The notes under the pieces were generated by a model, which worked only from the letters and a program-made list of their open reading frames with translations, had not been told where the DNA came from and did no database searches. Position numbers and translations under genes: made by a program. DNA of 64,000 nucleotides from Sodiomyces alkalinus F11 (Eukaryota > Ascomycota > Sordariomycetes > Glomerellales > Plectosphaerellaceae): positions 528,923 to 592,922 of the forward strand of contig NW_021167082.1 in assembly GCF_003711515.1 (NCBI RefSeq). Direction: 5' to 3'. Below, piece by piece: positions 10,701-21,430 of this stretch (positions within the stretch are counted from its first letter, which is position 1; each line of letters starts with the position of its first letter).

Positions 10701-12620
10701 CGTTAGAACCTTGGATATAAATACGGGGAGGCGAAGACGATTATAAAAGGAGGTAAAGATAACTATAAAGGGAATAAGTAAAGGGAGAGTAAGATATTTA
10801 TTAATAGCCGTTATACGACCGCGCTACGGGCGCGCTATATTTACTCCTTATCTATATACTCGTCGGACTTATCGTTATCGTCGTCGGAGCTAATTGTTTT
10901 ACTATCTACTAGGACGATTTTATCCTTACCTTTACCCTTATCCTTAATAGCTAAGGCCGTAGAATCCCCTAATAAAGGGACGGGGATACCCTATAATACG
11001 CGTTAGTAGCGGGGTCGGCGCGGGGTTAGCGCGGGGTAACTTATAAGGTAGGCGAGGATAAGCTCTAATATCTCGCCGTTATAAGTGTAGCTACTACTAT
11101 AGCTCTATAGGGGCGTAGTAGCGGGGGTAGTAACTATACTAGTACTATTAGCCCGGCGGAGGGCGGCGCGGTACGCCTAAAAGGTATAAGTCTAGCGGGT
11201 AGCCGCCTATTAATACTTCCGGATATTCTACGATAGAATTAGTAATAAGGATATAGCGTATACGGTACGACGGAGAAAGGAAAAAACCTATAAAGGGAGT
11301 CGGGGCGGCGTGGGCGGCGGCGATAGCGGCGATAAGGGCGGTAGCAGCGTTATTATAGGGGGGGGACCTAATAGGAGGATTAGAGGAGTAAGGGCATAAC
11401 GGGGATAAACCGGGGCGTAGTGGCTATTACTACGATTACTATTAATATATTTAACGTAACGGGCGCCGGCTCCTAAGTAGGGTTAGTAAATATAGTATAG
11501 AGCGGGGGCGCCGCGGGGGTATAGCGGGAACGCGATAGGACTATATACTAGGAGGGTTCTAGCAGGGTACGGCCTAGTAGTCTTATACTAAGGATATAAC
11601 GTATAAGGTATAGGGCGATAAGCGGACGGTAGGGGTAACGGCGGACTATACCGGGTTAGAATATAAAGCGGGGGTATAAAGCAGGCGCGACGATAATAGA
11701 GCGGGGAACTTATAGTGGAAGGCTAGGGGGTAGCCGGCCCTTTACCCTTATAGGCGCTAGCACCGGCTCCCCCTTTAGTGATAGAGGTCTTATTACTAAG
11801 TATCTAAAGGGGTTGGAGAGTTAGACCGAGGCGGGCGTTACGGGAGCGGAGCGGGGACGGCGCGAGGATAGCGTGACCCGGAACCCTGTTAGATCCCCTA
11901 CTATATAACCGAATAGCACCAGGGATCCTGTACGGGAATTCTAGGGCCGTACCTATATTATACCGACCACGTAAAACTTACCTTAAGAACGATAGCTTAA
12001 AGGAGGAAAAAAGGAAAGGAGGAAAAGAGAGAAAGAGAGGGAGGGTTATAAGAAAAGGGAGCGGTAAATTAGCCTTACGAGTCACCACGCCTTCTAGGGA
12101 ACAGTAGCCACGCCCGGCCTATACTATAGCGCCTACCCCGGAGAGCCTACGCAGCGCGAGTAAGGGAGGTATATAACTAAATAAGGGCCACTATAAATAA
12201 CAGGTATATAAAGGAGGTTTTAGAGTAAATAATAAATAAAGGAAGGAGTAAGGGGGGGGTAGGCGTGCCCCCCCCCCTATAGAAGGGAGGGAGGGCATAA
12301 AAGGTGCCGCGGTAAGGGAAGAATAACCTCGCCGGATCCGGAATAAAGGAAAGGACGGCGGCGAGGGACCGTGGCGATAGCATACCAAGGGCGTATACGA
12401 CTAACACGGCACCTACTAAACTAACTAGCCGACCCCTATTAGCTATTAGCCCGGAGGTAAGATCCGGTTTTCGAATAGCGATAAAAACGGGGCCGCGGAG
12501 CGATACTATAGCGGCCACGTATAATAGAACTACCTATATAATAAGAGCGCAGGGGTTTTTATCTATTAACGGCTTCCCCTCGAGAATTAGAGAAGGACTA
12601 TTACCTAGGTGGCTAGCCTA
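10700..12620. repeat. GC-rich RIP-mutated repeat
   Basis: Strongly CpA/TpG-depleted but rich in CGG, GGG and CGCG words, so GC content is not low. No domain could be read on either strand. Minus-strand frames at 12,177-12,518 are open only because RIP has removed other codons, and they look like no family. It may be the 3' region of the LINE or a separate element. Confidence 0.5.
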
Positions 12621-14490
12621 GCTTAGCTAAGCGAGAACAGCGTAATAAATAATAATAATAATCCTTTAAGGTTTTTGTATTAGGATCTACGCGATAATCT
12701 TAGCCGAGTCTAATACCTTGTTATTACTCCGAAATTAGTTATCCTACTTTTATAATAATCACCCGATACCCTGCGCTTTAACTGTATATATAAAATAAAT
12801 AGATTTAATATGCCTCTTCTAAGTATTTATAGCGTATCGCCTTTACGGAAGGCCTTCTAAATAGCGGTGGTTTTCTTAAATAAAGAGAAGGAAGGATAAA
12901 ACCTTAGGCTTTACGGGCTTTTAAGGCTTTTCGCAGGACCTTTAATTCCCCCCCTCCACGTTATATTATCACCGACTAAGAGCTAGCCTTAATAAACGCC
13001 CTTAAACGCCTGCTAATCTTAAGTCGGGTTCCCTAAATCCTATATCTATAGCACGTTAATATAAACGTGCTAGCTAAGTCTAAAGGCTTTTTCCCTAAGC
13101 TAATAAAAACGACCTTTAGTATTCAACGGTATCCGAAGTTCTATACCTTCCTCGCGGACTAGAATTCCCTGATTAATAGCTCTTCGGAAGACGAATTTAA
13201 TAAATAACTTAAGGTATTCTAATAAGATAGTAAGCACCCAAAAAACGCTATTAATTACACCCTAATAACCTGGATTACACTATTTAAAGAGAAGATTATT
13301 CGTTACTAGGTAAATCAGATTCCTAACTTTAGGTATATAATAATATCTATCGTGGAGTCAGGCTATATAAGCCTAAAGTCCTTTCTATACAGCTCTTTTA
13401 GCGATTTAGCTACTATTTTCCAGAAGCTACGGCTTTACTAGGAGTACTAGGAAAGAGAGATTTTAACCGAGAGGGCACGCCGATAGAATAAGGTGGATTT
13501 TACTAGCTTAATTATCCTTTTCTCCTTAGTTCGAGAAAAGGTTATTCCGTAGGCGCTTAAGGCGATCTAATAACAGGTTAAGTTACTACCTAAGCCTAAG
13601 AAGAATAACGATTAACTACCACGCCTAAAGGTAGCCTGCCTACCCTGCTTAATCCTTACCTCTTACGGGCTACCCTGCTAGTATATCCTATTTAGCTATT
13701 TACGAGATAATAAGCCGTTATAGTTACGGTCGATTAATCGGCACTAGTAGTAGAATAAGCCCTTAAACCCCGAGGCAGGTCCTTCACTAAAATAAGCCCT
13801 AGCTATGCCCTTAAACCTAGTAGTGATATAAGGTAAAGGTTAGCTAAAAGGAGCCGTTGCGATATCTTTAACTAATCGCGGCCGGGGCCGTGGTAAGATT
13901 AATACTAAGCGATTAGTATTAGCCTTTAAAATCGTAGCTTAAGAGGAGCGTTTAGGGGTAATAACTACGCCGCCTTTAACTATACCTCCAGTAATAAATA
14001 CACCGCCTTTAATTACACCGCCTTTAATTACGCCGCCTTTAATTACGCCGCCTTTAATTACGCCGCCTTTAATTACGCCTTTAGTAATTACGTTAATAAC
14101 TACGCCTCTTTCCTATAAACCGGGAATAGTCACGCCTCGTGGATACTAACGCGTTATAGAAGCACTTACTAACGAACCGATTAAGGTAAAGGAGGCTCCT
14201 ACGGGCTTGGGGGAATATTAAACTAGGTATATTTCTGCCCGGTTTAAGGGCTTTTTCGATAAATAAGTCAGGATTAAAGAGCAGGATTAATAGGCGGCTA
14301 TTCAGACTATAAAGAAACTAAAGGAAATTAATATATAAATAGCTTCGGTTATACCTAATTAACGGTAACGTAATTTACTCTTTACTTAATTAACGAATAT
14401 CACTATATCTTTAGATTTATACCGCCTCGGGATTTATATATATTTATAGTAGGATATTCGAGTAAGGGAGTATAGTAGATTATAGCCCAC
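12620..14490 (+). mobile_element. Partly RIP-mutated element, possible gag-like relic
   Basis: This part retains more CA and TG than the sequence to its left (for example near 13,230, 13,310 and 14,250-14,330), so it has been RIPped less completely. The plus strand can be read as a long charged protein with stops, running from about 12,860 to 14,340, that contains a 15-bp tandem repeat. The general composition (charged helices, then Pro/Thr repeats) recalls retroelement gag proteins, but no zinc knuckle or other diagnostic motif was found. Normal genomic composition begins just after it. Confidence 0.35.
14000..14089 (+). repeat. 15-bp tandem repeat, six units
   Basis: Five near-identical units of the type ACRCCGCCTTTAATT (14,000-14,074) followed by a diverged sixth unit. 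The period is five codons, so it would encode a repeated Thr-Pro-Pro-Leu-Ile-type pentapeptide in the relic protein. Units differ mainly at ACA versus ACG. Confidence 0.85.
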
Positions 14491-15061
14491 TTTTCTGGGT
14501 GCTGGGTATCCAAACACGGGTGCTATTTAGACTTACCCTTCTTTTTGGTTTTTCTTAAGTTATTACAGTGCCTCCTGTGACTTGCCGTAGAATGTCTACA
14601 CTGCAGACTACCCCTGTCCGGTCACCCCTGGCCATCTATCCCTTCTCGGTTAGCTATCACGTGGATATACATCGTTAAACAAATGGTAGTGATTAATTAA
14701 TATATTATAATTGTATCCCGTTCCCTGCGGGCCTACCGCCTGCGCTCCTCTCCCTGTAAAATATCAACGTCAAACCCGCCATCGCTGTCCCCGGAACTTC
14801 AGATAGCAATTCCTTCATAGCTGCCAAGAATAAGATCAATCACGAGTCTGCAGGCAACGGTATGTACGAGCAAGAGTGAAAGTTGGAAACCAACTGGCAG
14901 GCATCAATGATCCTTACGGGAAGCGTTCGTGCGATTTGGCCGGTCCAACAAGACAAGTTCGCCGGATCTAAATCCAGACTTTATGGATTATAGTAAGTTA
15001 TGACCGTGTTGTCTAGTCTTCCACAGCAAACGGGAATTTTTGTCAAACAAGCACCCAGCCT
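14491..15061. other. Transition from repeat block to gene-bearing DNA
   Basis: CA and TG dinucleotides return at about 14,490-14,500. The rest is ordinary intergenic sequence and the 3' flank of the transporter gene. No gene, RNA gene or terminal repeat is apparent. Confidence 0.6.
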
Positions 15062-16798
15062 TTACCGCTGCAGCCCAGGTCTATTTTCATCCTTTTGGAC
15101 CCTCGACTGAGTCGACTCCGTCGCCGGAGCAGCGCCCATCTCTATATCCTTGTCCTCCTCCTCCGACTCTACACCAGCAACCGCATGCTCAAAGCTGCGC
15201 CCGCGCTTCTCTGGTCCGAACATCGTAGTGACGACAATCCCCACAGCGATGATGGCCGTGGCGACACCCATGACAGGACCATACGCCTCGACTCGGTTCC
15301 CGTTCGGCTTCGTCACGAACGTCGTCTCCGCAATAGCGTTCACTATCTGCGCGCTGGGCGACGAGATCATATTCCCAAGCTGGTACGTAATGCCGGGGAA
15401 GGACGAGCGGAACGCAGGAGGCGACAGCTCGTTCAGATGGATGGGGATAACGCCCCAAGCACCCTGCACGAAGAACTGGGTGAAGAACCCACTGGCGCTC
15501 AGCCCCGCCTCGCCCGGGGGCAGGATCCACGCGGGAATGAGGCACGCGGACACGAGAGCGCTGGCGACGATGGCGCGGCGCCGGCCGACGAACTGCGACA
15601 GGTAGCCGATGACGGTGCCGCCGACGCAGGCGCCCGTCTTCATCAGGATGGAAGCGCGCGAGGCAGCGGCGTTGTCGAGCTCCTTCTGGGTCAGCATGAA
15701 GGTGGTGTACGAGTCCTGCGAGGTGTGCGAGTAGTAGTTGAACCAGGTCATGAGGACGGTGCAGTAGACGCACATGCGCCATTCCTGGCCCAGCATCGTC
15801 ACTAGGGCGCGCCAGAACTCGCGCGGCGACGCGCCCTGCCTGCGGCCTTTTGCTTTCGCTTCGAGGAATTGTTGCGATTCGGGGAAGAAGATGCGGATGA
15901 CGCCCACGGCGATGGAGATGCCGGCTGTTCGCTCAATGTATGTTGTTAGTAGGGAGAAGAAAAAGAAAACGGCACGGGGACATGGAGATGGCGTGGAAAC
16001 ATGAACGTACCGGCGATCCAAAAGACGGTCTTCGATGATTCGGTTGCACCACCAACACCGAGGTTGGCACACGCTGCGAAGACGTATCCGAGGGAGTAGC
16101 CCTGCTGGAGGACACCAGACATCAGACCTCTCGCGTTGGAGCTATGGGAACCAAGTCAGCGACCAGTGGATATGAGATTCGGAGGCCAAGGAGAGGGAAG
16201 GGGCGGGGAGCAAATGGTAAGATTTGATGGAACATTGAACATACGGACAATGTTCCAGGGCCATGGCAATGGCATTACCATAAACACCACCCATGAACAG
16301 GCCAAACAAGCTCCGCACGGCCAGGAACTGCTGGAAAGTAGCACTGTAAATCGTAGCGACCTGCAACACGCCCAACACGACGAGGTTGACCACCATGGGC
16401 CACTTGCGACCGTACTTGTCCCCCGCGATGCCGAAGAAGGCCGCGCCGATCGAACGGAGGAGCAAGGTGAGGGTGATGGCGGTGGTGATGTCGGTCTTGG
16501 AGCGGCCGTAGTAGTCGGCCAGCTTCTTCGTCTGGATGGAGAGGGCGTGGAAGTCGAAGGCGTCGGCGGTCCAGGCGGCGAGGCCGACGAGGAAGAAGAG
16601 CCAGTCCCGCGGCGAGAGCTGGGCGAAGAGCGAGATGGGGTTGCGGATGGGGTCCGGGTCCTGCCATTCTGTGGAGGTCTCGCCGTACTCGTTGGTCACG
16701 ACCACGCGCTGGCGCCAGATGAAGAGGTCGCGGAGGGACTGTTTGGCTGTCGCGAGGGTCCCTTTTGCTACGGGGTCGGCGGGGGAGTTGGGAGCCAT
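15062..16798 (-). CDS. JEN-type monocarboxylate/proton MFS transporter
   Basis: A 515-residue protein from complement(15062..15924, 16011..16141, 16245..16798). The introns have GTATGT and GTACGT donors and join in frame. It is a plasma-membrane major facilitator of the Jen1 type, which imports lactate, pyruvate and related carboxylates with protons. Seen directly: a long N-terminal cytoplasmic part with PRDWLFFLVGLAAWTADAFD at the first membrane helix; the MFS loop GDKYGRKW; PEARG-type ARGLMSGVLQQGYSLGY; and at about residues 291-302 the family signature N-x-x-S-H-x-S-Q-D-x-x-x-T (NYYSHTSQDSYT), which defines Jen1 homologues. Start: the ATG at 16,798 begins the open frame and gives the usual length. 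The C-terminal tail is acidic. It sits next to the repeat block but shows no damage. The substrate within the family cannot be told from sequence. Confidence 0.9.
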
Positions 16799-17594
16799 GG
16801 CTTGGGTGGCGGTTCTGCCACTGGTATTGGAATAGGAAGATGCCGAATAAGCAAGGTTCTGGAAGGAGAGGATGAGGGGGTGCGAGTATGCTGATCTATA
16901 CGTATATCGTGAATTCGTCCTAGTCCCTGACGAAAGCGGGAGAGTTTTGATGGCGTCTCTCGAACGACGGCTAGAAGGATAGCGTTGAGGAGTCGGGCGG
17001 GAGCTTATAGATAGCTTGAGTCGGGACAGGGCCGGCCCGGCCGGGACTGGACCGGCTACCTCTAATCTTTTATATCTGAAAACTAACTCCCGTGTCTTTC
17101 GGATGACGCTAAAGATCTTTGAGTTGCCTCCGCTTCACGTGCTTATTTAGTCCCCTCGTCCTACGGTCTACCCATCAAAGCCAGACGAAATTCAGGACGA
17201 CAGCGTCTGTACGAGAGGAACTCAGCAATTTGCCGGTGGCATCGTTGGCATCCGTGGGGGAAAGTCATGTCATTCTCACAGATTTCCACAGAGATGCGGT
17301 GATGTGCCGTGATCGTCTACCAACCAACAAAAAGGGCGTAATAACTCGGGTGAAGTGACACCTCCTTGAATATCGGAGACTGATGGTTTGACTGACCAAA
17401 CTGAGGAGGGTCACGAAGAAGATCCGGGGTAGTGGGGGAAGAAAATAGGGGCCGGACGTCGAATATGCGGCCCGCGGGGTTAGGTGGGAAAGGGAACTCC
17501 TGAAAAGGCCGAGAGTTGACCGAAAAAGGGAGGGAAAGGTAAAAGGTAGTTACACTGTTCACACATGGCTGGGGGGTTATGATGATCATTAACC
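16799..17594. other. Intergenic, promoter of JEN-type transporter
   Basis: Upstream region of the minus-strand transporter. It includes a GC-rich inverted stretch near 17,025-17,055 (ggccggcccggccggg). The short open frames here do not resemble proteins. Confidence 0.5.
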
Positions 17595-17849
17595 ATATTA
17601 CTTCCTGGATTGTCCACATTCTCAAGAACCAGTGGTTCCGACGGGTGAGCCCCAGACGTAGGAGACCGCCTCGTAGGGCCGAGTCGCTCCTTGTCCTCTT
17701 CTCTCGGTGCTGTCGAGGTCGATGGTTTCGACTTTGCAGCGAATAGGCGCGTCGCGTCGAGCTGATGGGAGGAGTTTGGTGATCCTGGAGGAACGGGCGG
17801 ATGGCAGAGGCTCGTGCTCGTGGGCTGGGACACTGGAGTCGGCGTCCAT
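17595..17849 (-). pseudogene. HET-domain gene remnant with internal deletion
   Basis: From the ATG at 17,849 the minus strand reads an N-terminal arm and then RPYEAVSYVWGSP, the first conserved block of the HET (heterokaryon incompatibility) domain. Only a few codons later, in another frame, it reads NHWFLRMWTIQEVI (about 17,595-17,636), the late HET block normally written as WF.R.W..QE. In intact proteins these blocks are separated by well over 100 residues including the IDA.CINQ motif. Here that middle is missing and the frame has shifted, so the gene is dead. No intron could bridge the gap because the two blocks are almost contiguous. The downstream part of the protein is also absent. Confidence 0.75.
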
Positions 17850-18501
17850 TTCCCATTAAGGTGAGGAAGATGGAAGCCGCAAGACAGCATTACGGACATT
17901 CGGATGCGGTTGAAGATGCAAAACAGGGGGACCCAGTCGAACCCCTGTTCACTGTGTGCATCGAGGCTACATACTGTGGCTCTCCGTACGTACCTTAGGT
18001 ACCTAAGGTACCTGTAATAGCCACCGACTCGGAAGAATCTCACTGAGAAGTTCGGCTCATGTACTCAGTACGGGACATTCGTTGACACCGAATTTCGATA
18101 TCCCGCTCCTTTCCGGGGGCAGACTCGGCTGTAAAGTATGCGTGTATATAGCCATGTAAGAGTACCTTAGTTACTGATTGTTTATCCTGTAATTGAGCAG
18201 CCGGGTTCAGTATAAGATGATGTATCGAATGCTTATACCTAACTGGTCGGGTTATGAATTGACCATACCCGGACCTAATTCATGGCGCCACGCTGTCACC
18301 GCACCAACTAGAGGACGCCCTGTGTACGACAAGAGGCAAGAGGGGAACAGCCAAGCACAAGTTTACCTGTACACTAATTATCACCAGCCAGGCCTCATAA
18401 ATTCATCATCACCCACTTCAGCTGGTTCCCTCAATTCCCGCCGAGGGAGCATTCATTCAGTAAAAAGAAAGGGAAAAAGAAGGATTTAAGAAGAAAAAAA
18501 A
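17850..18501. other. Intergenic with palindromic TACCTTAGGTA motif
   Basis: Gap between the HET remnant and the PEP-mutase-family gene. It holds a perfect 20-bp palindrome at 17,991-18,010 (see separate entry) and an A-rich 5' leader just before 18,502. No coding sequence was recognised. Confidence 0.6.
17991..18010. repeat. 20-bp perfect palindrome TACCTTAGGTACCTAAGGTA
   Basis: The sequence equals its own reverse complement over all 20 bases. Related words (CCTAAGGTA, TACCTACCTAGGTACC and similar) recur in many gaps of this window but were not seen inside exons. Confidence 0.85.
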
Positions 18502-19356
18502 ATGGCAGCAAATCTAAACGAGACGGCAGCAGCCTTCAAAAAGCTGCACGAACCCAGATCGCCCATCATCCTCGCCAACATCTGGGACCCGCCATCCCTC
18601 CACTCCCTCCTCACCCTCAACACATCCCAATCCCAACCCGTCAAAGCCGTAGCCACCGCCTCCTGGGCCATCGCCGAATCCCTCGGCCTCCGCGACGAAG
18701 ACCTCACCGCCGAGCAAAACCTCGCCGCCGTGTCCCGCATCGCGCCCCACGCCCGCGCCGCGGGGCTGCCCCTCACCGTCGACCTGCAAGACGGCTACGG
18801 CTACGGCGACGCCATCGCCTCCGTCGTCGCCCGCGCCGTCCGCCTCGGCGCCGCGGGGGCCAACATCGAAGACAGCATCCCCTCGCGCGGCTTCTCCCGC
18901 GGGATAGCGGGTTCGCTGTACGGCGTCGAGGAGCAAGTAGAGCGGCTCCGGACCGCGCTGCGGGCGGCGGGGGAGGCGGGGTGCGCTGAGTTCGTGGTTA
19001 ATGCGCGGTGCGACGTGTTTCGGCTCGAGGCGCCCGTGCCGGGGCCCGATGACGAGACCACGCTCCGGGAGGCGGTAAGGAGGGGCAAGGCGTATCTGGA
19101 GGCCGGGGCTACGACGGTGTTCTTCTGGGGAGGGGCCGGGCGGGGGCTGCGGACGAGCGAGGTGGAGAGGTTGGTGCGGGAGCTGGACGGGAGGGTGGCG
19201 GTTAAGCTTGGCGGAGGGTCGGGGGCGTTGACGACTGAGGAGTTGGGGGAGCTAGGTGTAGCGAGAATTAGTGTCGGGCCTAGCTTGTTCTTGGTTGCTA
19301 TGAAAGCTGTAAGGGACGCTGCCGGCGCTATATTGACAGGTGGGGGGCTGCCCTAA
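18502..19356 (+). CDS. PEP mutase / isocitrate lyase superfamily protein
   Basis: A single-exon protein of 284 residues. It belongs to the phosphoenolpyruvate mutase/isocitrate lyase superfamily, (beta/alpha)8 barrels that make or break C-C or P-C bonds next to a carboxylate with Mg2+. Seen: an N-terminal LANIWDPPSLHSL segment that carries the usual D-x-x-S/A; VDLQDGYGYGD at about residues 93-103, corresponding to the metal-binding D-x-x-x-G strand; GAAGANIEDSI, the family's G-x-N-x-E-D; then FVVNARCDVF, equivalent to the A/N-R-x-D strand; and a C-terminal RISVGP strand. The isocitrate lyase signature KKCGH is not present, so it is not the glyoxylate enzyme. The start fits an A-rich leader. 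The substrate is unknown; oxaloacetate hydrolase-like or 2,3-dimethylmalate lyase-like activity are possibilities. GC usage is very high in the first half. Confidence 0.82.
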   Translation: MAANLNETAAAFKKLHEPRSPIILANIWDPPSLHSLLTLNTSQSQPVKAVATASWAIAESLGLRDEDLTAEQNLAAVSRIAPHARAAGLPLTVDLQDGYGYGDAIASVVARAVRLGAAGANIEDSIPSRGFSRGIAGSLYGVEEQVERLRTALRAAGEAGCAEFVVNARCDVFRLEAPVPGPDDETTLREAVRRGKAYLEAGATTVFFWGGAGRGLRTSEVERLVRELDGRVAVKLGGGSGALTTEELGELGVARISVGPSLFLVAMKAVRDAAGAILTGGGLP

Positions 19357-19856
19357 AGTGAAGGCAGAGAACGAGACCGTGTGGGGTCGTGAAGAGAATT
19401 AATGGCGGGGGTGCTGTGGTCATATACGAGATGGTACGAAGTTCTTGGTTGCATATGTCCATGTCTACCTTACCTTACCTTATGACCTTCATGTTAATCA
19501 AATAAGGTACCAAGTCGGTTATTATCCCGATAAGTGGCGTCGTGGCGGAGAAATAGTACTTCGTACCTACGCCATAGCTTGGATTAAGGTACCTTTAGGT
19601 AGAGGGACATTCACGAGATTTACGAGCGACAATTGCGTCATTGTATTGGGCGAGGGCTTCCCTGTTATACGAGCCAGACCAAATGGTGTCCTCTGATCTT
19701 TGCCCTTTCTCGCAAAATAAATACTGTCTGAGAATGGTTATTTCGTGCCTGATTTGAAATGAGATGGAAAGAGGGAAAAAAGAAAAAATTCAAAGGGAGA
19801 AGAAAAGAAAAAAAACAAACGAAATCATATCGTTCCGCTAAAGGAAACCGGTCACG
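19357..19856. other. Intergenic with TACCTTA/AAGGTACC words
   Basis: About 500 bp between two plus-strand genes. It contains repeated TACCTTACCTTACCTTA at about 19,468-19,484 and AAGGTACC words near 19,505 and 19,587. An A-rich leader precedes the next gene. No coding sequence. Confidence 0.6.
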
Positions 19857-20600
19857 ATGCACTCCTGTCCATTCGACAACCCCCGAGGCATCCTCACAAT
19901 GCTACTGCTTCTTGTCCTTCTGCAAGGGACTCTCGTGGGCGCTACCCGGGTCATAGGCCTCGTCACCATGGACCCCTCCTCCCCCGAATGGACCTTAAAC
20001 GACTCCTTCGTCTCGGCCATCCTCTCGACCCACAACACCTACCGCGAGGAGCACGACGCGGGGAAACTGAGGTGGAACGGCACCCTGGCGGCCTATTCGG
20101 AGGACTACCTCGCCAGCAACGGCGACGAGCCCGGCGTCTGCCCGGCCTGGGAACACTCCGACACCCCCTACGGGGAGAACCTCGCCATCGGACACTGCAG
20201 CGCGACGGCGGCGGTCGAGGCCTGGGGCGACGAGCGCGACATTTACGATTTCGACGACCAGGGGTTCAGCAAGGGCACGGGCCACTTCACGCAGTTGATC
20301 TGGCAGGACACGACCGACGTCGGGTGCGCGAGGAAGTGGTGCGACGGTATTCCGCACCCGGACTCGGATGTCACGTTGAGCAGGTGGTACCTGGTTTGCG
20401 AGTACTGGCCTCCTGGTAACGTGATGGGGCAGTTTGAGGACCAGGTCAAGATTGGCGAGTATGACGGTCCGGGGGAAGAGAAAGGGGAAGGGAAAGGGGA
20501 GGGGGATGATGAGTCCACTGCTTCGCTTATAAGGGGACGACCTAACCTGTTCCTCGCGGTGCTGCTTTCAGGATTTCTGGGCTATTCGGTGATGGTATGA
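19857..20600 (+). CDS. Secreted or GPI-anchored CAP (PR-1-like) protein
   Basis: A single-exon protein of 247 residues. An N-terminal hydrophobic stretch (MLLLLVLLQGTLVGA, from Met15) serves as signal peptide; translation could begin at 19,857 or at the second ATG at 19,899. The CAP/SCP domain follows: AILSTHNTYREEHDAGKLRW, YSEDYLAS, HSDTPYGENLAIG, then the signature GHFTQLIWQDTTDVGCA, and YLVCEYWPPGN at the end, with the usual His and Glu cleft residues and paired Cys. After the domain comes a Gly/Glu/Lys-rich linker and a C-terminal hydrophobic tail (LFLAVLLSGFLGYSVMV) that looks like a GPI-attachment signal. CAP proteins of fungi bind sterols or lipids and are often involved in host or environment interaction. 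The exact role is not predictable. Confidence 0.88.
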   Translation: MHSCPFDNPRGILTMLLLLVLLQGTLVGATRVIGLVTMDPSSPEWTLNDSFVSAILSTHNTYREEHDAGKLRWNGTLAAYSEDYLASNGDEPGVCPAWEHSDTPYGENLAIGHCSATAAVEAWGDERDIYDFDDQGFSKGTGHFTQLIWQDTTDVGCARKWCDGIPHPDSDVTLSRWYLVCEYWPPGNVMGQFEDQVKIGEYDGPGEEKGEGKGEGDDESTASLIRGRPNLFLAVLLSGFLGYSVMV

Positions 20601-21430
20601 TAATATGATTTGGACGGATATTTTGATGGATTGAATATCATCAGTGAAGAATAAAATAAAATAAAGCGAAACAAACCAGGCCCACATGGAAGAAAATTGT
20701 ACGTAGGTTAATATGGGTGAATCAAGACCAGAGTGGAAGCGACACAAAATGTCGATTCGACACGGCGATATCCGCAATACTGGGACCTGGGACCGGAAGT
20801 CGCCTTTCTTCCTGCAGCACGATACCTCTTCTGTGCCCCCACTCCATGGTTCCTCACATGGTTTCCCCTGAACGTCGGTGACACAGATCTTATCACAGTG
20901 TATACGTACTCCTAAGGTATCCGTACCTACTTGGATGGCTGTCCAGGGGTTCAACGACTTCTCTTCATGCTACGTATGGTACAACATACACAAGATCATA
21001 AGGCTGGCATGGCCAGTTTACTAAGGTACCTTACGTATAAGGTAAGTACTTCGTATTCGTAATGACAACGTACCGTTGTACGCAGCTTCGCCTAACCCCC
21101 GTCCCCACAATTCCCCATCTGTCCACCGGCTCCGTCCCCGGCTCAGCCCTAAAGCCCCTATTACCGGACAAGTCTAGCGTCTTACCTACAACCCAACCCG
21201 ACCACTCCACACTCTTCGGCATTTTTCTACCTGGCCCACGTTATAAGGCTGGCCTTATCCTATCCAAAGCATCATGGGTGGTCCCATTATCATTTGTGAT
21301 GTGACGCGACGCGACGCGACTTCTGTTTAAAGTCCCGACTTCTGGCTCTTCTCTTCCCGCCTATTGTCCTCATCCATCGCACTCGCCCACGCCAAATTCC
21401 TGCCTCGCACAACCTGCTGCAGCCGCCAAC
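20601..21430. other. Intergenic gap before P450
   Basis: Holds CCTAAGGTATCCGTACCTAC at about 20,912-20,931, CTAAGGTACCTTACGTATAAG near 21,021-21,041, and a short gacgc tandem at about 21,302-21,320. Nothing coding was recognised. The last 60 bases are the CT-rich leader of the P450 gene. Confidence 0.6.

Larger units (their letters stand above)
1..14490. repeat. RIP-mutated repeat block, no intact genes
   Basis: About 14.5 kb in which CpA and TpG are almost absent while TpA is extremely common. The first 120 bases contain no CA and no TG at all. CpG and CpC are retained, so parts (10,000-12,500) stay fairly GC-rich. This is the footprint of repeat-induced point mutation, which converts CpA to TpA in duplicated DNA. 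Codon effects match: Gln CAG becomes TAG, Trp TGG becomes TAG or TGA, Cys TGY becomes TAY, Met ATG becomes ATA. That explains why no long reading frame survives although protein families can still be read through the stops. Normal composition starts near 14,490-14,500. The 12,600-14,480 part is less thoroughly mutated. No telomere repeats are seen at the left edge. Confidence 0.93.

Noticed and set aside
12177..12518. Minus-strand 113-codon frame in the repeat block
   Set aside because: Composition is set by RIP and Pro-rich low complexity; no domain or homologue-like motif, and the region is CpA/TpG-depleted.
1..14490. Giant Starship-type mobile element
   Set aside because: No DUF3435 tyrosine recombinase captain or cargo genes could be read; retroelement relics explain what is visible.
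15095..15805. 236-codon plus-strand frame over JEN transporter
   Set aside because: Antisense of a clear transporter exon; Arg-rich shadow sequence.
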